DNA of 64,000 nt from Methanoculleus sp. (GTDB lineage: Archaea > Halobacteriota > Methanomicrobia > Methanomicrobiales > Methanoculleaceae): NCBI RefSeq assembly GCF_020696975.1, contig NZ_JAJGBK010000032.1, positions 186,001 through 250,000 of the forward strand, written 5' to 3'. The notes beneath the pieces were generated by a model that searched no databases, was not told the origin of the DNA, and was given only the letters and a program-made list of their open reading frames with translations. The translations under genes and the position numbers were made by a program. Each line of letters starts with the position of its first letter. Within the stretch, counting starts at the first letter, position 1. Shown here piece by piece: positions 49,158-59,321 of this stretch.

Positions 49158-49373
49158 ATGGTATCGAGTATGCTCTGTCGGTTCACCTTCATCCCGGACG
49201 GCACCGTGCTGGTCTACCAGGGCCGTCCGGGCGATACATACGAGGCCGCTCTCCTCTCCTTCGGGCTCAATCCGGATACGGCGCTGATCTTCTGCCGCGG
49301 GAAGAGCCTCCCGCAGGATAAAGAGATCGAGGAGGGGGAGGTCGGGATCTTTCTCGCCTCCTCGCGCGGGTGA
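49158..49373 (+). CDS. Small ThiS/MoaD-like beta-grasp protein
   Basis: A 71-residue protein resembling sulfur carriers: FIPDGTVLVYQGRPGDTYEAAL, LNPDTALIFCRGKSLPQDKEIEEGEVGIFLASS. ThiS and MoaD end in Gly-Gly, but this ends SSRG, so thiocarboxylate formation is doubtful. ATG 49158 or 49170 are both possible, and CTATAGTATTTACC just upstream favours a leaderless transcript. It ends one base before the convergent thermosome stop. Confidence 0.7.
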   Translation: MVSSMLCRFTFIPDGTVLVYQGRPGDTYEAALLSFGLNPDTALIFCRGKSLPQDKEIEEGEVGIFLASSRG

Positions 49374-49374
49374 C

Positions 49375-50964
49375 TTACTGTGCGCCCGGCTTTCCGCCCT
49401 GGGTGATCATCATGTCGTCGACACGGACGAGGAGCATGGCCGTCTCGGTCGCACTCTTGATTGCCTGGGTCTTCACGCGCTGCGGCTCGATGACCCCGGC
49501 CTTCTGCATGTCTACGATCTCGCCGGTGTAGACATCAAGCCCGGCGTACTTCGCCCCATCGGCATGGGCCTTTCGGAGAGCGACGACCTTATCGATCGTG
49601 TCGAATCCGGAGTTCTCCGCAAGAGTTCTCGGGATGACCTCGAACGCGTTTGCAAACGCCTCGATGGCGAGCTGGGCGCGTCCGCCGACGGTTGCCGCGT
49701 AGTCGCGGATACGTGTCTGAAGTTCGGTCTCCACCGATGCGCCGCCGACGACGAACTTGCCGTCCTCGACGGCATCCTGGACAACCCTGGCCGCATCGTA
49801 GACAGCCCGCTCAAGTTCGTCCAGCAGCAGCTGGGAGGTGCCCCGCAGGAGGATCGTGACGGCTTTCGGGTTCTCGCATCCGGAGATGACCGTCAGGTCG
49901 GCGTCAGGAACCTCTTCGGCTGCCTCTGCGCGACCGAGTGTTGCCTCGTTGAGTTCCTCGGGCTTATTGACGATGCTGCCACAGAGGGCTTTCGCGGCGA
50001 ACTTCATGTCGTCTTCTTTGACATCTTCGATGGCGTAGATGCCGGCTTTGGCGAGGTAATACTGCACCGCATCGGCGATGCCCTTCTGGCAGAGGACGAC
50101 GTTTGCGCCGGAGGCAACGATCTGGTCGGCGAGTTTCTTGAGGGATTCACGTTCCTGCTCGTTGAACGCCTTCATCTGGTCGGAGGAGGTGATCTTGATC
50201 TTCGACTTCACCTGCGTCTTCGTGACCTCGAGCGGCTGAGCGAGCAGTGCGACTTTAGCGTCCGTGACCGCATCAGGCATCTGTTCAAAGACACGCTTCT
50301 TGTCGATGACGATACCCCGGATCAGTTCGGCGTCGTCCATCGAGTCGCCGACCTGCGTCTTGATCTTGATATCGTCCTCATCCACGACGTAGATGCCCGG
50401 AGCCGTCTCGGTGGCGACCTGCCGCACCGCATCGACCACCATGCCGGAGATCTTGTCCTTGACCGCCTCGATGGACTTGCCGGTCATGGCGGTCCCGGCG
50501 ATCTTAATGAGGTTCTCCCGGTCGTCGAACCCGGCCGTGATGGCAAGTTCGTCGAGGATTGCAAGGGCCCTCTCCATGCCGAGCTGGTAGCCGTGCGCGA
50601 TGATCGTGGGGTGAACCTCCTGGGCGAGCAGAGCCTCCGCCTGCTCCATCAGTGAGCCGACGAGCACGGTCGCGGTCGTGGTGCCGTCGCCGACCTCGTC
50701 GTCCTGGGTCTCGGCAACCTCGACGACCAGTTTGCCGCCGGGGTGCTGCACGGACATCTCGTGCAGGATGGTTGCCCCGTCGTTTGTGATCACCACATCA
50801 CCGCTGGAGCTTACCAGCATCTTGTCCATTCCCCGGGGACCGAGCGTTGTCCGAACGGCGGCTGCAATTGCCTTTGCAGCCATGATATTCGAGCGCTGCG
50901 CCTCGAATCCGCGCGTGCGCTCAACATTCTCCCGTAAAATAATGATGGGCTGTCCAGCAAGCAT
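49375..50964 (-). CDS. Thermosome subunit (group II chaperonin)
   Basis: A 529-residue chaperonin. Seen are [12 protein letters not shown] (about 40-51), ATP motif [10 protein letters not shown] (about 93-102) and the C-terminal [19 protein letters not shown]-like region; the tail ends GGKPGAQ rather than a GGM repeat. It folds proteins in a two-ring complex. AAAGGAGG 8 nt before the ATG is a strong ribosome site. Confidence 0.96.
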   Translation of the reverse strand: MLAGQPIIILRENVERTRGFEAQRSNIMAAKAIAAAVRTTLGPRGMDKMLVSSSGDVVITNDGATILHEMSVQHPGGKLVVEVAETQDDEVGDGTTTATVLVGSLMEQAEALLAQEVHPTIIAHGYQLGMERALAILDELAITAGFDDRENLIKIAGTAMTGKSIEAVKDKISGMVVDAVRQVATETAPGIYVVDEDDIKIKTQVGDSMDDAELIRGIVIDKKRVFEQMPDAVTDAKVALLAQPLEVTKTQVKSKIKITSSDQMKAFNEQERESLKKLADQIVASGANVVLCQKGIADAVQYYLAKAGIYAIEDVKEDDMKFAAKALCGSIVNKPEELNEATLGRAEAAEEVPDADLTVISGCENPKAVTILLRGTSQLLLDELERAVYDAARVVQDAVEDGKFVVGGASVETELQTRIRDYAATVGGRAQLAIEAFANAFEVIPRTLAENSGFDTIDKVVALRKAHADGAKYAGLDVYTGEIVDMQKAGVIEPQRVKTQAIKSATETAMLLVRVDDMMITQGGKPGAQ

Positions 50965-51004
50965 TGTATAATCCTCCTTTGCTCGTTAGGTTTGATCAGA
51001 GGTT

Positions 51005-51014
51005 CTATATATAG
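51005..51014 (-). promoter_or_regulatory. Strong TATA box of the thermosome gene
   Basis: CTATATATAG, a palindromic and near-ideal TATA element, lies about 41-50 bp before the ATG. With the AAAGGAGG site this predicts a short leader and high expression. Confidence 0.65.
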
Positions 51015-51178
51015 TAATCGAAGGTGCCCGACGTTCCCGGATGTCCCGGCCGATCGGCGGGGCCGGATCACCTGCCGGTTGGCGCTACGCGCCCGTTGCT
51101 CCTCACGGGCCAATATGCCCTGTCGGTGCGCCCGGATAGGTCGGTTCAGGGCTTATTCAAGAAAGGTTGCCCGGGTTC

Positions 51179-51790
51179 TCACCCGAGCCGTGATATAGCA
51201 AAGAGCGACTGGACCGGGACACCGTCGACCTCCCGGACACCCCGCTTGTCGAAGAGCGACCAGACTGCCACCGGCGTGGCCCCGTGGCGCCGGATGAACT
51301 GTATGGTCTCTGAGAGTGTCGTCCCGGTCGTGACGACGTCGTCGATGATGATGCAGCGCTGTCCGGTGATCGTGGAGAAGGTGCCCGAGAGGGATCCGGT
51401 TGGGGTCTCGCTCCGGCTGTGCTTCGCCGGGAGGTAGACCGCGAGTTTCAGCCCCTCCTCCGCGGCGATGAGGGTGGCGAGCGGGACACCCGACGGCGCG
51501 ATCCCGACGACCGTGTCGAGGAGATCACCCGCCGTGCGCACGCCTCCCCCTCCCAGGTAGAGGAAGCGCTTGAGCATTATCATTGCCATATCGTTTAAGA
51601 GTGTTCCGTGACTCCCCACCTCTGTCCAGTCGATATGGACGTCTTTTGGGGCCTCCATGCCCTTCGGCTGGGTGAGCAGCCAGGTGACCGTCTCCATCGA
51701 GAGGCCCAGTTCATCGGAGATCTGGCCCGGGGTGTGCCCTTCTGCCTGGAGCGCCTTTGCCTTCGTGATCAACTCTTCGAGCGCGGACAT
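51179..51790 (-). CDS. gfcR: PyrE-like phosphoribosyltransferase regulator (GfcR type)
   Basis: A 203-residue protein. An N-terminal helix-turn-helix (MSALEELITKAKALQAEGHTPGQISDELGLSMETVTWLL, about 1-39) is fused to an orotate phosphoribosyltransferase-like domain with the PRPP motif CIIIDDVVTTGTTLSE. In haloarchaea GfcR is a regulator of sugar metabolism that senses a PRPP-like signal. The start at 51790 fits the TATA-like AACTTAAATAGATC at about 51807-51820, predicting a leaderless transcript. Confidence 0.85.
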   Translation of the reverse strand: MSALEELITKAKALQAEGHTPGQISDELGLSMETVTWLLTQPKGMEAPKDVHIDWTEVGSHGTLLNDMAMIMLKRFLYLGGGGVRTAGDLLDTVVGIAPSGVPLATLIAAEEGLKLAVYLPAKHSRSETPTGSLSGTFSTITGQRCIIIDDVVTTGTTLSETIQFIRRHGATPVAVWSLFDKRGVREVDGVPVQSLFAISRLG

Positions 51791-51812
51791 GGAGAAGAGA
51801 TTTCCGAGCGAT

Positions 51813-52268
51813 CTATTTAAGTTTTCTTTTGATTGGTGCGCCGCAGACACGGCAATCTCCCGGCTCTTTCCAGTAGCGGCCGCACCCGCTGCACCGGTAG
51901 CGCCACCGGATTGCCCTGGCTGGCCGCTGCCGGATGCTCCGGGTCTGGATCCCGAGGCGGTGCGCGACGTTCTGAACCGCGAAGTCGTCGGTGACGAGAA
52001 CGGCCGATAACTCCAGCCCGAGCGCCAGGATATCGCGATCGGTCCCGGAGAGCACCCCGGCATCCCCGGTTGCGAGGGCTGCGGCGTCGACCCGTGAGAG
52101 TTCCTCCTCACGCGGCTCCCGGACCGAGAGTCCCGTGGCCGCGAGCGCTTCGAATCGGCACTTTGCGTGGAGGTCGGCAAGTTCCCCGACCACCGAGGGG
52201 GTGGTCCAGGCGGGGCTCTCGACCGGGATCTCCGAGAAGAAGACCGATGCGTCAAGGACCTGGGTCAT
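51813..52268 (-). CDS. nob1: rRNA maturation endonuclease Nob1
   Basis: A 151-residue protein with a PIN domain (VLDASVFF at the N-terminus, acidic EEELSRVD, DRDILALGLEL, VLVTDDFAVQNVA) and a C-terminal zinc ribbon (YRCSGCGRYWKEPGDCRVCG). Archaeal Nob1 cuts the 3' end of 16S rRNA. The start overlaps the rtcA stop by 4 bp. Confidence 0.92.
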   Translation of the reverse strand: MTQVLDASVFFSEIPVESPAWTTPSVVGELADLHAKCRFEALAATGLSVREPREEELSRVDAAALATGDAGVLSGTDRDILALGLELSAVLVTDDFAVQNVAHRLGIQTRSIRQRPARAIRWRYRCSGCGRYWKEPGDCRVCGAPIKRKLK

Positions 52269-53248
52269 GCCGAGAACTCCATGGTACCGTTCTTCCGGCA
52301 CATTATGTGGTACCCGAACTCCGCAAAGAGCCAGCAGGCGGTCTGTGCGTGCATCGAGAGGGTGTGCGTGCTGTACTCACCGCCGTAGCAGGCAAGGTAG
52401 ACGAGGAGCTGATCGGCGAGGTGGATATCGACCGTGCCGGGGCTCCGGCACTCCTCCACCAGGGCCTGTGCGGCCGCCCGTCCCACCTCTTCGGCGGGGA
52501 GCCCTCTCCTCCCGAGAGCGACGGCTCCCTTCGCCCCGCTCCATACCGTGATGGAACTCCCGATGCCTCCCCCACCCTCCCGGGGGTCGAGCGTCGTGGT
52601 GCAGGAGAGACCGAGGTCCCTCTCGATGAGTTCCCGGGCGGCGGCTGCCTGGCGCTCCACGACGTGTTTCGGAAGGCCTGCCGAGCAGGAGACGATCCCG
52701 CACTCCCGCTCATCTTTCGGGACCGTTATCGGGCCGGGCCTGGCCGGTTCCACCCGGACGTGCACCCGCCCGCCTCCTCGCGGGTAGTAACCCCGTTCAA
52801 GCACCTCGATATCGATCGAGGCCCCGGCACGGCGGAGCACCGGCGCGAGGAGACGGTCAAGATAGTCGATGGTCGGGCTCCACGCCACCTCTGTCCCGCC
52901 CGTGACGGTGATGCTCCCGCCGGCACGAAGGGCGATCGGGAGCCATGCCTGGAGGATGAGGGGGATGCTCCCGGCGGTCCCGGGGTCAATCAGGAGGTCG
53001 GCCCGGCGGATCGACCCCGGGGTGAAGGTGATCTCGCTGCTCCCGGGATGGAGGCCAGTGTATTCGGCGTCGCAGGTCCCGGCTGCTGCCAGAACCGCGG
53101 CTATATGCTGGGGGGCGAGCCCGGGGTTCTTCCGGTTCTGCCGGATCCTGGTGACGGTGACCGGAATGCCTGAGATTGCCGATACGGCAACCGCCAGGCG
53201 GAGGATCTGTCCGCCCCCTTCGAGATGGGTTCCGTCAAGGGTGAGCAT
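52265..53248 (-). CDS. rtcA: RNA 3'-terminal phosphate cyclase
   Basis: A 327-residue enzyme. EGGGQILRLAVAVS near the N-terminus and RGGGRVHVRVEP in the middle are family motifs, and the catalytic His is in THTLSMHAQTACWL near the C-terminus. It makes 2',3'-cyclic phosphate ends on RNA via an adenylated His. It lies between nob1 and prs with overlaps on both sides, an RNA-processing and nucleotide cluster. Confidence 0.94.
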   Translation of the reverse strand: MLTLDGTHLEGGGQILRLAVAVSAISGIPVTVTRIRQNRKNPGLAPQHIAAVLAAAGTCDAEYTGLHPGSSEITFTPGSIRRADLLIDPGTAGSIPLILQAWLPIALRAGGSITVTGGTEVAWSPTIDYLDRLLAPVLRRAGASIDIEVLERGYYPRGGGRVHVRVEPARPGPITVPKDERECGIVSCSAGLPKHVVERQAAAARELIERDLGLSCTTTLDPREGGGGIGSSITVWSGAKGAVALGRRGLPAEEVGRAAAQALVEECRSPGTVDIHLADQLLVYLACYGGEYSTHTLSMHAQTACWLFAEFGYHIMCRKNGTMEFSA

Positions 53249-54092
53249 CTTCTCTGATCGCGGTGACGATAGCGTTCGCGGCCGATATGAAGCTTGAGGC
53301 GTTTTCGTAGGTGTCGCTGGAGACGACCGATGAGACCCCTGCCGCCCGCAGGCGCGTGTAAGCCCCGCTCGTGAGCACCCCGTGGACGCAGGCCGCGTGG
53401 ATGGATGTGGCCCCCTGCTCCCGGAGCATGCAGGCGGCGGTCGCCAGGGTCCCCCCGGTGGATATGATGTCGTCCACGATCACGACATCCCTCCCGGCGG
53501 CATCGATGGTCTTTGGCGCAATCCGGACCTCCTCGCCCGAGAGCCGGGTCTTTTCAAGGTGATCGCAGTCCCACCCGCCGACGGCGGCGACGCCGGCCGC
53601 AAACTCGATTGCTCCTTCGTCCGGAGCGAGGATCAAGGGATTCTTCAGGCGCAGGTCGCCGACGTAACCCCCGATGGCCGGGGCGATCGTGACGTTCTTT
53701 GCTGGAATGTTGAAATGGTCCAGCACACCGGGATCATGAATATTGACCACAAACGCCCGCTCGATCCCGGTCGAGAGGGCTCTTGCGACCGCCCGGGCGC
53801 TGATCGGCTCACCCGGGCCGAACCGCCTGTCCTGCCGGGAGTAGCCGAGGTACGGGACCACCAGTGTGATCCTTGATTGGTCGGCAGCATCAACTGCGAG
53901 GAGGGTCTGTACGAGCATATCGTTGTCCACGACGCTGCTGACGATCACTGTCTCATCGTCCAGTTCTCCACACCGAAGATACATCTCTCCATCGGGAAAC
54001 CGGCTGAATTTTGTTTCGACAAGGGGAACACCCATCTTCTCTGATATCCGGGCTGCCAGGACCTGGGACCGTTCCGTGCTGATTATTCTCAT
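53235..54092 (-). CDS. prs: Ribose-phosphate diphosphokinase
   Basis: A 285-residue PRPP synthetase. KFSRFPDGEMYLR, PYLGYSRQDRRFGPGEPISARAVA and the PRPP loop VVIVDDIISTGGTLATAA are seen. It makes PRPP from ribose-5-phosphate and ATP for nucleotide synthesis, including PurF at 14.7 kb. It overlaps rtcA by 14 bp. The promoter is shared back-to-back with lonB. Confidence 0.95.
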   Translation of the reverse strand: MRIISTERSQVLAARISEKMGVPLVETKFSRFPDGEMYLRCGELDDETVIVSSVVDNDMLVQTLLAVDAADQSRITLVVPYLGYSRQDRRFGPGEPISARAVARALSTGIERAFVVNIHDPGVLDHFNIPAKNVTIAPAIGGYVGDLRLKNPLILAPDEGAIEFAAGVAAVGGWDCDHLEKTRLSGEEVRIAPKTIDAAGRDVVIVDDIISTGGTLATAACMLREQGATSIHAACVHGVLTSGAYTRLRAAGVSSVVSSDTYENASSFISAANAIVTAIREDAHP

Positions 54093-54173
54093 AGAACACC
54101 TTTGCTAGAAAGTATTTGAACGAGGATGAATAAATTATATAAGTATCAGTGCAGCAAAGAGGTAAACCCGACG
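54093..54173. promoter_or_regulatory. Divergent promoter between prs and lonB
   Basis: TAAATTATATAAG at about 54129-54142 lies about 32-45 bp before the lonB ATG at 54174. On the minus strand CAAATACTT at about 54112-54120 lies about 20-28 bp before the prs ATG. AGAGGT before the lonB start is a ribosome site. Confidence 0.6.
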
Positions 54174-56111
54174 ATGGATTCAACGACTTCAGAAGATATT
54201 CCAAAGATCGAGCTCACAAATGACGACCTGGCGGAGACGGACGTCTTTACCGGTCTCGAGCTGAGCGCATCGTCAGACATCGAGGTACCCCCGAATCTCA
54301 TCGATCAGGTCATTGGCCAGGAACATGCCGTCGAGGTGATCCGGAAGGCTGCGGTCCAGCGCAGGCACGTGATGATGATCGGCACCCCCGGAACCGGCAA
54401 ATCGATGCTGGCAAAGGCGATGGCCGAGCTTCTTCCAAAGGAGGAACTGCAGGACATTCTTGTCTACCCAAACCCCGAGGATAACAATAATCCCATCATT
54501 AGAACTGTGCCGGCAAGCCGCGGCAAGCAGATCGTCACCGCCCACAAGGTGGAGGCGAGAAAGAAGATCCAGATGCGAAGCACCCTTATCATGCTTCTCA
54601 TCATCGGCATCATCGGCTACGCGATCATCACCTACCAGTGGCTCATGGGGATCATCGCCGCCGCGTTCATCTTCATGGCGTTGAAGTACTCGACGCCACG
54701 CGAGGAGACGATGGTCCCGAAGCTCCTGATCTCCCATGACCCGAACACCCCCGCGCCGTTCGTCGACGCCACCGGCTCCCACGCGGGCGCCCTGCTCGGC
54801 GACGTCCGGCACGACCCCTTCCAGAGCGGCGGTCTTGAGACCCCGTCCCACGACCGCGTCGAGGGAGGCGCCATCCACCGGGCGCACGGGGGCGTGCTCT
54901 TCATCGACGAGATCAACACCCTCACACCGCACTCGCAGCAGAACCTGCTGACCGCGCTCCAGGAGGGTACGTTCCCGATCACCGGCCAGAGCGAGCGTTC
55001 GAGCGGTGCGATGGTCCGGACCGAACCGGTCCCCTGCCGGTTCGTCATGATTGCGGCAGGCAACCTCGACGCTATCCAGGGGATGCATCCGGCGCTCCGG
55101 TCGCGTATCCGGGGTTACGGCTATGAGGTCTACATGCGGGAGACGATGGAGGACACCCCGGAGAACCGGAAGAAGTTCCTCCGGTTCATCGCCCAGGAGG
55201 TCAAGAACGACGGGAAGATCCCGCACTTCGACCGCAGCGCCATGCTCGAGGTGCTCCGCGAGGCCCGGCGCCGCTCGAACCGGAAGGGTCACCTGACCCT
55301 GAAACTCCGTGACATGGGCGGGCTCATCCGGGTGGCGGGAGACCTCGCCCGGCAGGAGGGTGCGGAGTTCACCACCGAGAAGCACGTCATCGCCGCAAAG
55401 TCGACATCCCGCTCGATCGAGGACCAGATCTCTGATGAGTACATCCGGCGGAGCCGTGATTACGACCTTGCTGTCGTCGAGGGCACCCGGATAGGACGGG
55501 TGAACGGTCTTGCCGTGATGGGGAACGACTCGGGCTCGGTCCTCCCGGTGATGGCCGAGGTGACCCCGAGCCAGGGAGCCACCGGCTCGGTCATCGCGAC
55601 CGGGATGCTCCAGGATATCGCCAAAGAATCGATAACGAACGTCAGCGCCCTCATCAAGAAGTTCACGGGCAAGGACGTCAAGAACATGGATATCCACGTC
55701 CAGTTCATCGGCACCTATGGCGGCGTGGAGGGCGATTCGGCCTCCGTCACCGTGGCAACAGCGGTGATCAGCGCCATCGAGAACATCCCGGTTCGCCAGG
55801 ACGTCGCGATGACCGGTTCCCTCTCGGTCCGGGGCGACGTTCTCCCCATCGGCGGGGTCACCTACAAGATCGAGGCGGCGGCAAAGGCCGGGATCAAGAG
55901 GGTGATCATACCGCGGTCGAACTTAGACGACGTCCTCATCGAGGAGCGGTACCGCACGATGGTCGAGGTGGTGCCGGTCGACCATATCGAGGAGGTTCTC
56001 CAGAACGCGCTCATGCCCGAGAACCGTGAAGGATTCCTCTCGAAGATTCAGAAGCTGGCGGTCACCCCGACCACCATCTTCGACCCGAACGCCGGGCGCT
56101 CCGCGGTCTGA
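54174..56111 (+). CDS. lonB: ATP-dependent Lon protease, archaeal LonB
   Basis: A 645-residue membrane-bound protease. Walker [11 protein letters not shown] at about 69-78, an inserted pair of membrane segments near 130-170 ([15 protein letters not shown] and [11 protein letters not shown]), Walker [13 protein letters not shown], and the C-terminal protease domain with Ser in [10 protein letters not shown] and Lys in [11 protein letters not shown]. It degrades abnormal and regulatory proteins at the membrane. The frame extends upstream to 54126, but that would cross the TATA box. Confidence 0.96.
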   Translation: MDSTTSEDIPKIELTNDDLAETDVFTGLELSASSDIEVPPNLIDQVIGQEHAVEVIRKAAVQRRHVMMIGTPGTGKSMLAKAMAELLPKEELQDILVYPNPEDNNNPIIRTVPASRGKQIVTAHKVEARKKIQMRSTLIMLLIIGIIGYAIITYQWLMGIIAAAFIFMALKYSTPREETMVPKLLISHDPNTPAPFVDATGSHAGALLGDVRHDPFQSGGLETPSHDRVEGGAIHRAHGGVLFIDEINTLTPHSQQNLLTALQEGTFPITGQSERSSGAMVRTEPVPCRFVMIAAGNLDAIQGMHPALRSRIRGYGYEVYMRETMEDTPENRKKFLRFIAQEVKNDGKIPHFDRSAMLEVLREARRRSNRKGHLTLKLRDMGGLIRVAGDLARQEGAEFTTEKHVIAAKSTSRSIEDQISDEYIRRSRDYDLAVVEGTRIGRVNGLAVMGNDSGSVLPVMAEVTPSQGATGSVIATGMLQDIAKESITNVSALIKKFTGKDVKNMDIHVQFIGTYGGVEGDSASVTVATAVISAIENIPVRQDVAMTGSLSVRGDVLPIGGVTYKIEAAAKAGIKRVIIPRSNLDDVLIEERYRTMVEVVPVDHIEEVLQNALMPENREGFLSKIQKLAVTPTTIFDPNAGRSAV

Positions 56112-56117
56112 TGCCTT

Positions 56118-57446
56118 ATGCCTGATGTACGATACTACGACATCAGGTGCGTGCGGGGCGAGATCACCCAGGTCGATATCGACAACGGGGTGGTCGAGTC
56201 CGCAGGCACCTCATTTTTTGACAAAGCCGTGATCCGGGTGCTCGGGCCGCAGGGCTGGGGCATCCTCACCCGCGATCACGTTGAGATCGATTCGAAACGC
56301 GAGGTAACCGACCTCATCGAGGCGGCGGCACGCCTTGCGGCCGTCACGCAGGACCAGCTCGACCTTGCCGATGCGCCCCGGGGCGTGCTTTCCGTCCCGC
56401 CGCTCGGTGAGGACCCGCGGGACGTCGACCTCGAGGAGAAGACCCGGCTGCTTGCCGGGATCGAGGGGGCGGCACGGGTCGATGGGGTGACAAACACCCG
56501 GGCCCGCTACACCGAGGGGATCGACACGGTCCGGTTCCTGGATTCAGAAGGGAACGAGTACTCCTACGAGGCGGTCCGGTCCGGGTTCTCGGTCCTCGCG
56601 ATCGCGTCCAGAAACGGGGTGATGCAGATGGGGAGCGAACGCGACCACATCATCACCGGCTTTAACCTCCGCGACAAGCAGGACCTCGGCCGGAAGGCCG
56701 GGGAGGTCGCGGTCTCCCTGCTCGACGCGAAACTCCCGAAGGGCGGGACACGACGGGCCGTGCTTGACCCGGAACTCGCCGGCGTCTTCACCCACGAGGC
56801 GGTCGGCCACGCGAGCGAGGGCGACCTCGTCCGCGAAGGCGCATCGGTCCTCGGGGGGAGGATCGGTGAAGCGATCGGGTGTCCGGGGCTCGTCATCGTC
56901 GACGATCCCTCCCTCCCCGAGTTCGGGTTCATGCCCGTCGACGCCGAGGGTGTCGCGGTAGAGCGCACGGAGATCATCCGCGACGGCATCCTCACCTCCT
57001 ACCTCCACAACCGCGAGACCCTCGCGGCGGTCGGGAACGGGGTTCCCGGGCACGCCCGCTCCGAGCACGGGGCGCCGCCGATCGTCCGGATGAGCAACAC
57101 CTTCATCGAGAACGGCGGTGCGACCTACGACGAGATCATCGCCGAGTGCAAGGACGGCATCCTGCTGATCGGGTCGCGCGGCGGCCAGGTCGACCCGGGG
57201 CGAGGGGTCTTTCAGTTCAACGCGGAGTACGGCTACCTCATCGAGGGCGGCGAGACGACCGATATGGTCAGGGACGTCTCGCTCTCGGGCGAGATCCTCT
57301 CGACGCTCCATAACATCGCCCTCATCGGGAACGACCGGAAGATGAGCCCGGGCTACTGCGGCAAAGGCGGGCAGAGCGTGCCGGTGAGCGACGGCGCGCC
57401 GCATCTCCTGCTTGAGAGTGCAACCATCGGGGGGCGAGGCGAATGA
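56118..57446 (+). CDS. tldD: TldD-family metalloprotease subunit
   Basis: A 442-residue protein. The catalytic zinc motif HExxxH is seen as FTHEAVGHASEGDL (about residues 227-240). TldD pairs with TldE to trim or mature peptides. The ATG is 6 bp after the lonB stop and the next gene overlaps by 4 bp, so lonB-tldD-tldE form an operon for protein turnover. Confidence 0.93.
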   Translation: MPDVRYYDIRCVRGEITQVDIDNGVVESAGTSFFDKAVIRVLGPQGWGILTRDHVEIDSKREVTDLIEAAARLAAVTQDQLDLADAPRGVLSVPPLGEDPRDVDLEEKTRLLAGIEGAARVDGVTNTRARYTEGIDTVRFLDSEGNEYSYEAVRSGFSVLAIASRNGVMQMGSERDHIITGFNLRDKQDLGRKAGEVAVSLLDAKLPKGGTRRAVLDPELAGVFTHEAVGHASEGDLVREGASVLGGRIGEAIGCPGLVIVDDPSLPEFGFMPVDAEGVAVERTEIIRDGILTSYLHNRETLAAVGNGVPGHARSEHGAPPIVRMSNTFIENGGATYDEIIAECKDGILLIGSRGGQVDPGRGVFQFNAEYGYLIEGGETTDMVRDVSLSGEILSTLHNIALIGNDRKMSPGYCGKGGQSVPVSDGAPHLLLESATIGGRGE

Positions 57447-58735
57447 ACGGCGAAGACCTGATCAACCGGGTTCTCCGGGAGGGCGAGCGCGAGGCCGACG
57501 AGGTCGAGGTCTTCTACGCCCGGGGGGAGAGCGTCAGCACCGAGATCAAGAAGGGGATCCTCGGCACGGCCGAGGAGTCGGAGGCCTGGAGCATGGCCAT
57601 CCGGACCGTCAAGGACGGGCGGATAGGGTTCTCCGCCACGAGCGATCCCGACCGGTGGAGAGCGTGCCTGGACGCGGCGCTTGCAAGCGGGCGCCTCTCG
57701 ACACCGCAGCAGTGGGGCGGCCTCCCGAAACCCACCGATCTCGCGGGCACCGCATCCTCGTCCGACCGGGATCTCGTCGTCACCGTGGACGATGCGGCGG
57801 GGATGGTGGCGGACCTCCTCTCCGGCGCGGCGGAACACCCCGTTGAGGTCGTCGGCGGGGGCGCGAACCTCGCCCGGTCGTACATGATGGTCGCAAACTC
57901 GAGCGGCACTCTCTACGGCATGGACCGGACGGTGGCTTCGGTATCTCTCGAAGCGATTCGGGAGCAGTCCACGGGCTACGAGTTCGACGCCTCTCCGTTC
58001 CGAGCCGATATCGACGCCCGTTCTGTCGGGGAGCAGGCGGCCTCGCTTGCCGCCCGTTCTCTCGGCGGCAAGGATATCGAGACCGGGCGCTACGACGTCG
58101 TCCTCTCCCCGATTGCGGCGGCAAGCATCCTCGGGCAGGTCCTTCTCCCGGCCCTCTCCGGGCGGAACGTGAAGGCCGGCCGATCGTTCCTCGCGGATAA
58201 GGTCGGCGACCAGGTCTTTGACGAATCCTTCTCCGTCTACGACGACCCGTTTGCCCCCGGCCTCGGGAGCACCACCTGGGACGCGGAAGGCGTCCCCACC
58301 CGCCGCCTGGTCTTCGTGGAGCAGGGAGTGCTCCGGCGGTTCGCCTACGATCTCAAGACCGGTTACCGCTACAGCGAGGAGAGCACCGGGAGTGCGGTCC
58401 GCTCCGGGGGCGATCCCCCCGGGATCGGGTTCCACAACCTCTTCGTGGACGGGCCGAGGGTAAAAGAGCCCGGCGATGAGCGGGCGGTCTGGATCCACGA
58501 TGTCGTGGGTGCCCATACCGCGAACCCGTTCTCCGGCGACTTCTCGGTGGAGATCTCAAACCCGTTCTGGGTGGAAGGCGGGGACCTCGTCGAACCCGTC
58601 CGGACAGCGATGCTCTCCGGGAACGTCTTTGAGATGCTCCGGGAGATCGGGGGGCTCGGAAAAGACTCAAGACGCGTCGGACGGCTGACGATTCCATCAA
58701 TACGGTTAAATAACCAGCAGATCATTGGTAAATAG
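57443..58735 (+). CDS. tldE: TldE/PmbA-family subunit
   Basis: A 430-residue paralog of TldD without the HExxxH motif, as expected for the non-catalytic partner. GRNVKAGRSFLADKVGDQVF and VEQGVLRRFAYDLKTGYRY are family segments. ATGA overlap with tldD supports a 1:1 complex. Confidence 0.92.
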   Translation: MNGEDLINRVLREGEREADEVEVFYARGESVSTEIKKGILGTAEESEAWSMAIRTVKDGRIGFSATSDPDRWRACLDAALASGRLSTPQQWGGLPKPTDLAGTASSSDRDLVVTVDDAAGMVADLLSGAAEHPVEVVGGGANLARSYMMVANSSGTLYGMDRTVASVSLEAIREQSTGYEFDASPFRADIDARSVGEQAASLAARSLGGKDIETGRYDVVLSPIAAASILGQVLLPALSGRNVKAGRSFLADKVGDQVFDESFSVYDDPFAPGLGSTTWDAEGVPTRRLVFVEQGVLRRFAYDLKTGYRYSEESTGSAVRSGGDPPGIGFHNLFVDGPRVKEPGDERAVWIHDVVGAHTANPFSGDFSVEISNPFWVEGGDLVEPVRTAMLSGNVFEMLREIGGLGKDSRRVGRLTIPSIRLNNQQIIGK

Positions 58736-58742
58736 ATAATCG

Positions 58743-59006
58743 ATGATGGAAGAGATCCTCGCCATCCTTCTTGCGGTTGCGATAGCCGCAGCGCTCTACT
58801 ATCTCATGAAGAAGGCCCTGACGCTCGTCATCAACGCCGTCGCCGGGCTCATCACCCTCTGGCTCCTGAACTACTTCAACATCCTCGCCCTGTTCGGCGC
58901 ACCTGACATCCAGGTCAACCTCGTATCCATCCTCATCTGCGCCCTCGGGGGGCTTCCGGGCGCCCTGGTCCTGGTGCTGCTGCACCTTGTCGGGATTGCG
59001 ATCTGA
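58743..59006 (+). CDS. BofA/pro-sigma-K processing inhibitor family membrane protein
   Basis: An 87-residue protein with about three hydrophobic segments (ILAILLAVAIAAALYYLM, LVINAVAGLITLWLLNYF, ILICALGGLPGALVLVLLHL). This matches the BofA-like family. In Bacillus BofA restrains a membrane protease; in archaea its role is unknown, but its place 7 bp after tldE and near lonB makes a link to proteolysis possible. Confidence 0.83.
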   Translation: MMEEILAILLAVAIAAALYYLMKKALTLVINAVAGLITLWLLNYFNILALFGAPDIQVNLVSILICALGGLPGALVLVLLHLVGIAI

Positions 59007-59214
59007 GAGGGCACATTAGATGTTTTCCGGCCGACGGGGCGGCCGGGGTTTGATTTTTGGGTTAGTACCTCAACGGTTGGACTGTTTTGGTCATCCACCT
59101 AGCGAAGATAAAACTTAAGCAAGGTAAAGTCCCTATGCAGTGGACCGTGGTGGACTGCGCACCTCCGGTGCTCGAGCTCCTGCCCTTCGGCCAGTCGCTT
59201 ATCGCCACGCACTG

Positions 59215-59239
59215 CCCCCGCCCCCCCAGGGGGCGGGGG
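59215..59239. repeat. GC hairpin 1
   Basis: CCCCCGCCCCC (59215-59225) pairs perfectly with GGGGGCGGGGG (59229-59239) around a 3-nt loop. No T-run follows. Confidence 0.6.
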
Positions 59240-59296
59240 AGGAGGCCGAAGGCCGGGCGGGGTGGGGGTTACATGTCCCCTTACAGGATCGAGACA

Positions 59297-59321
59297 GGGG
59301 AGGGGGGAGACCCCCCTCCCC
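59297..59321. repeat. GC hairpin 2
   Basis: GGGGAGGGGGG (59297-59307) pairs perfectly with CCCCCCTCCCC (59311-59321) around AGA. GAC and GTC outside can extend the stem with one bulge. It has the same stem length as hairpin 1, 57 bp away. Confidence 0.6.

Noticed and set aside
54273-55697. A 474-codon minus-strand frame
   Set aside because: Antisense shadow of lonB.
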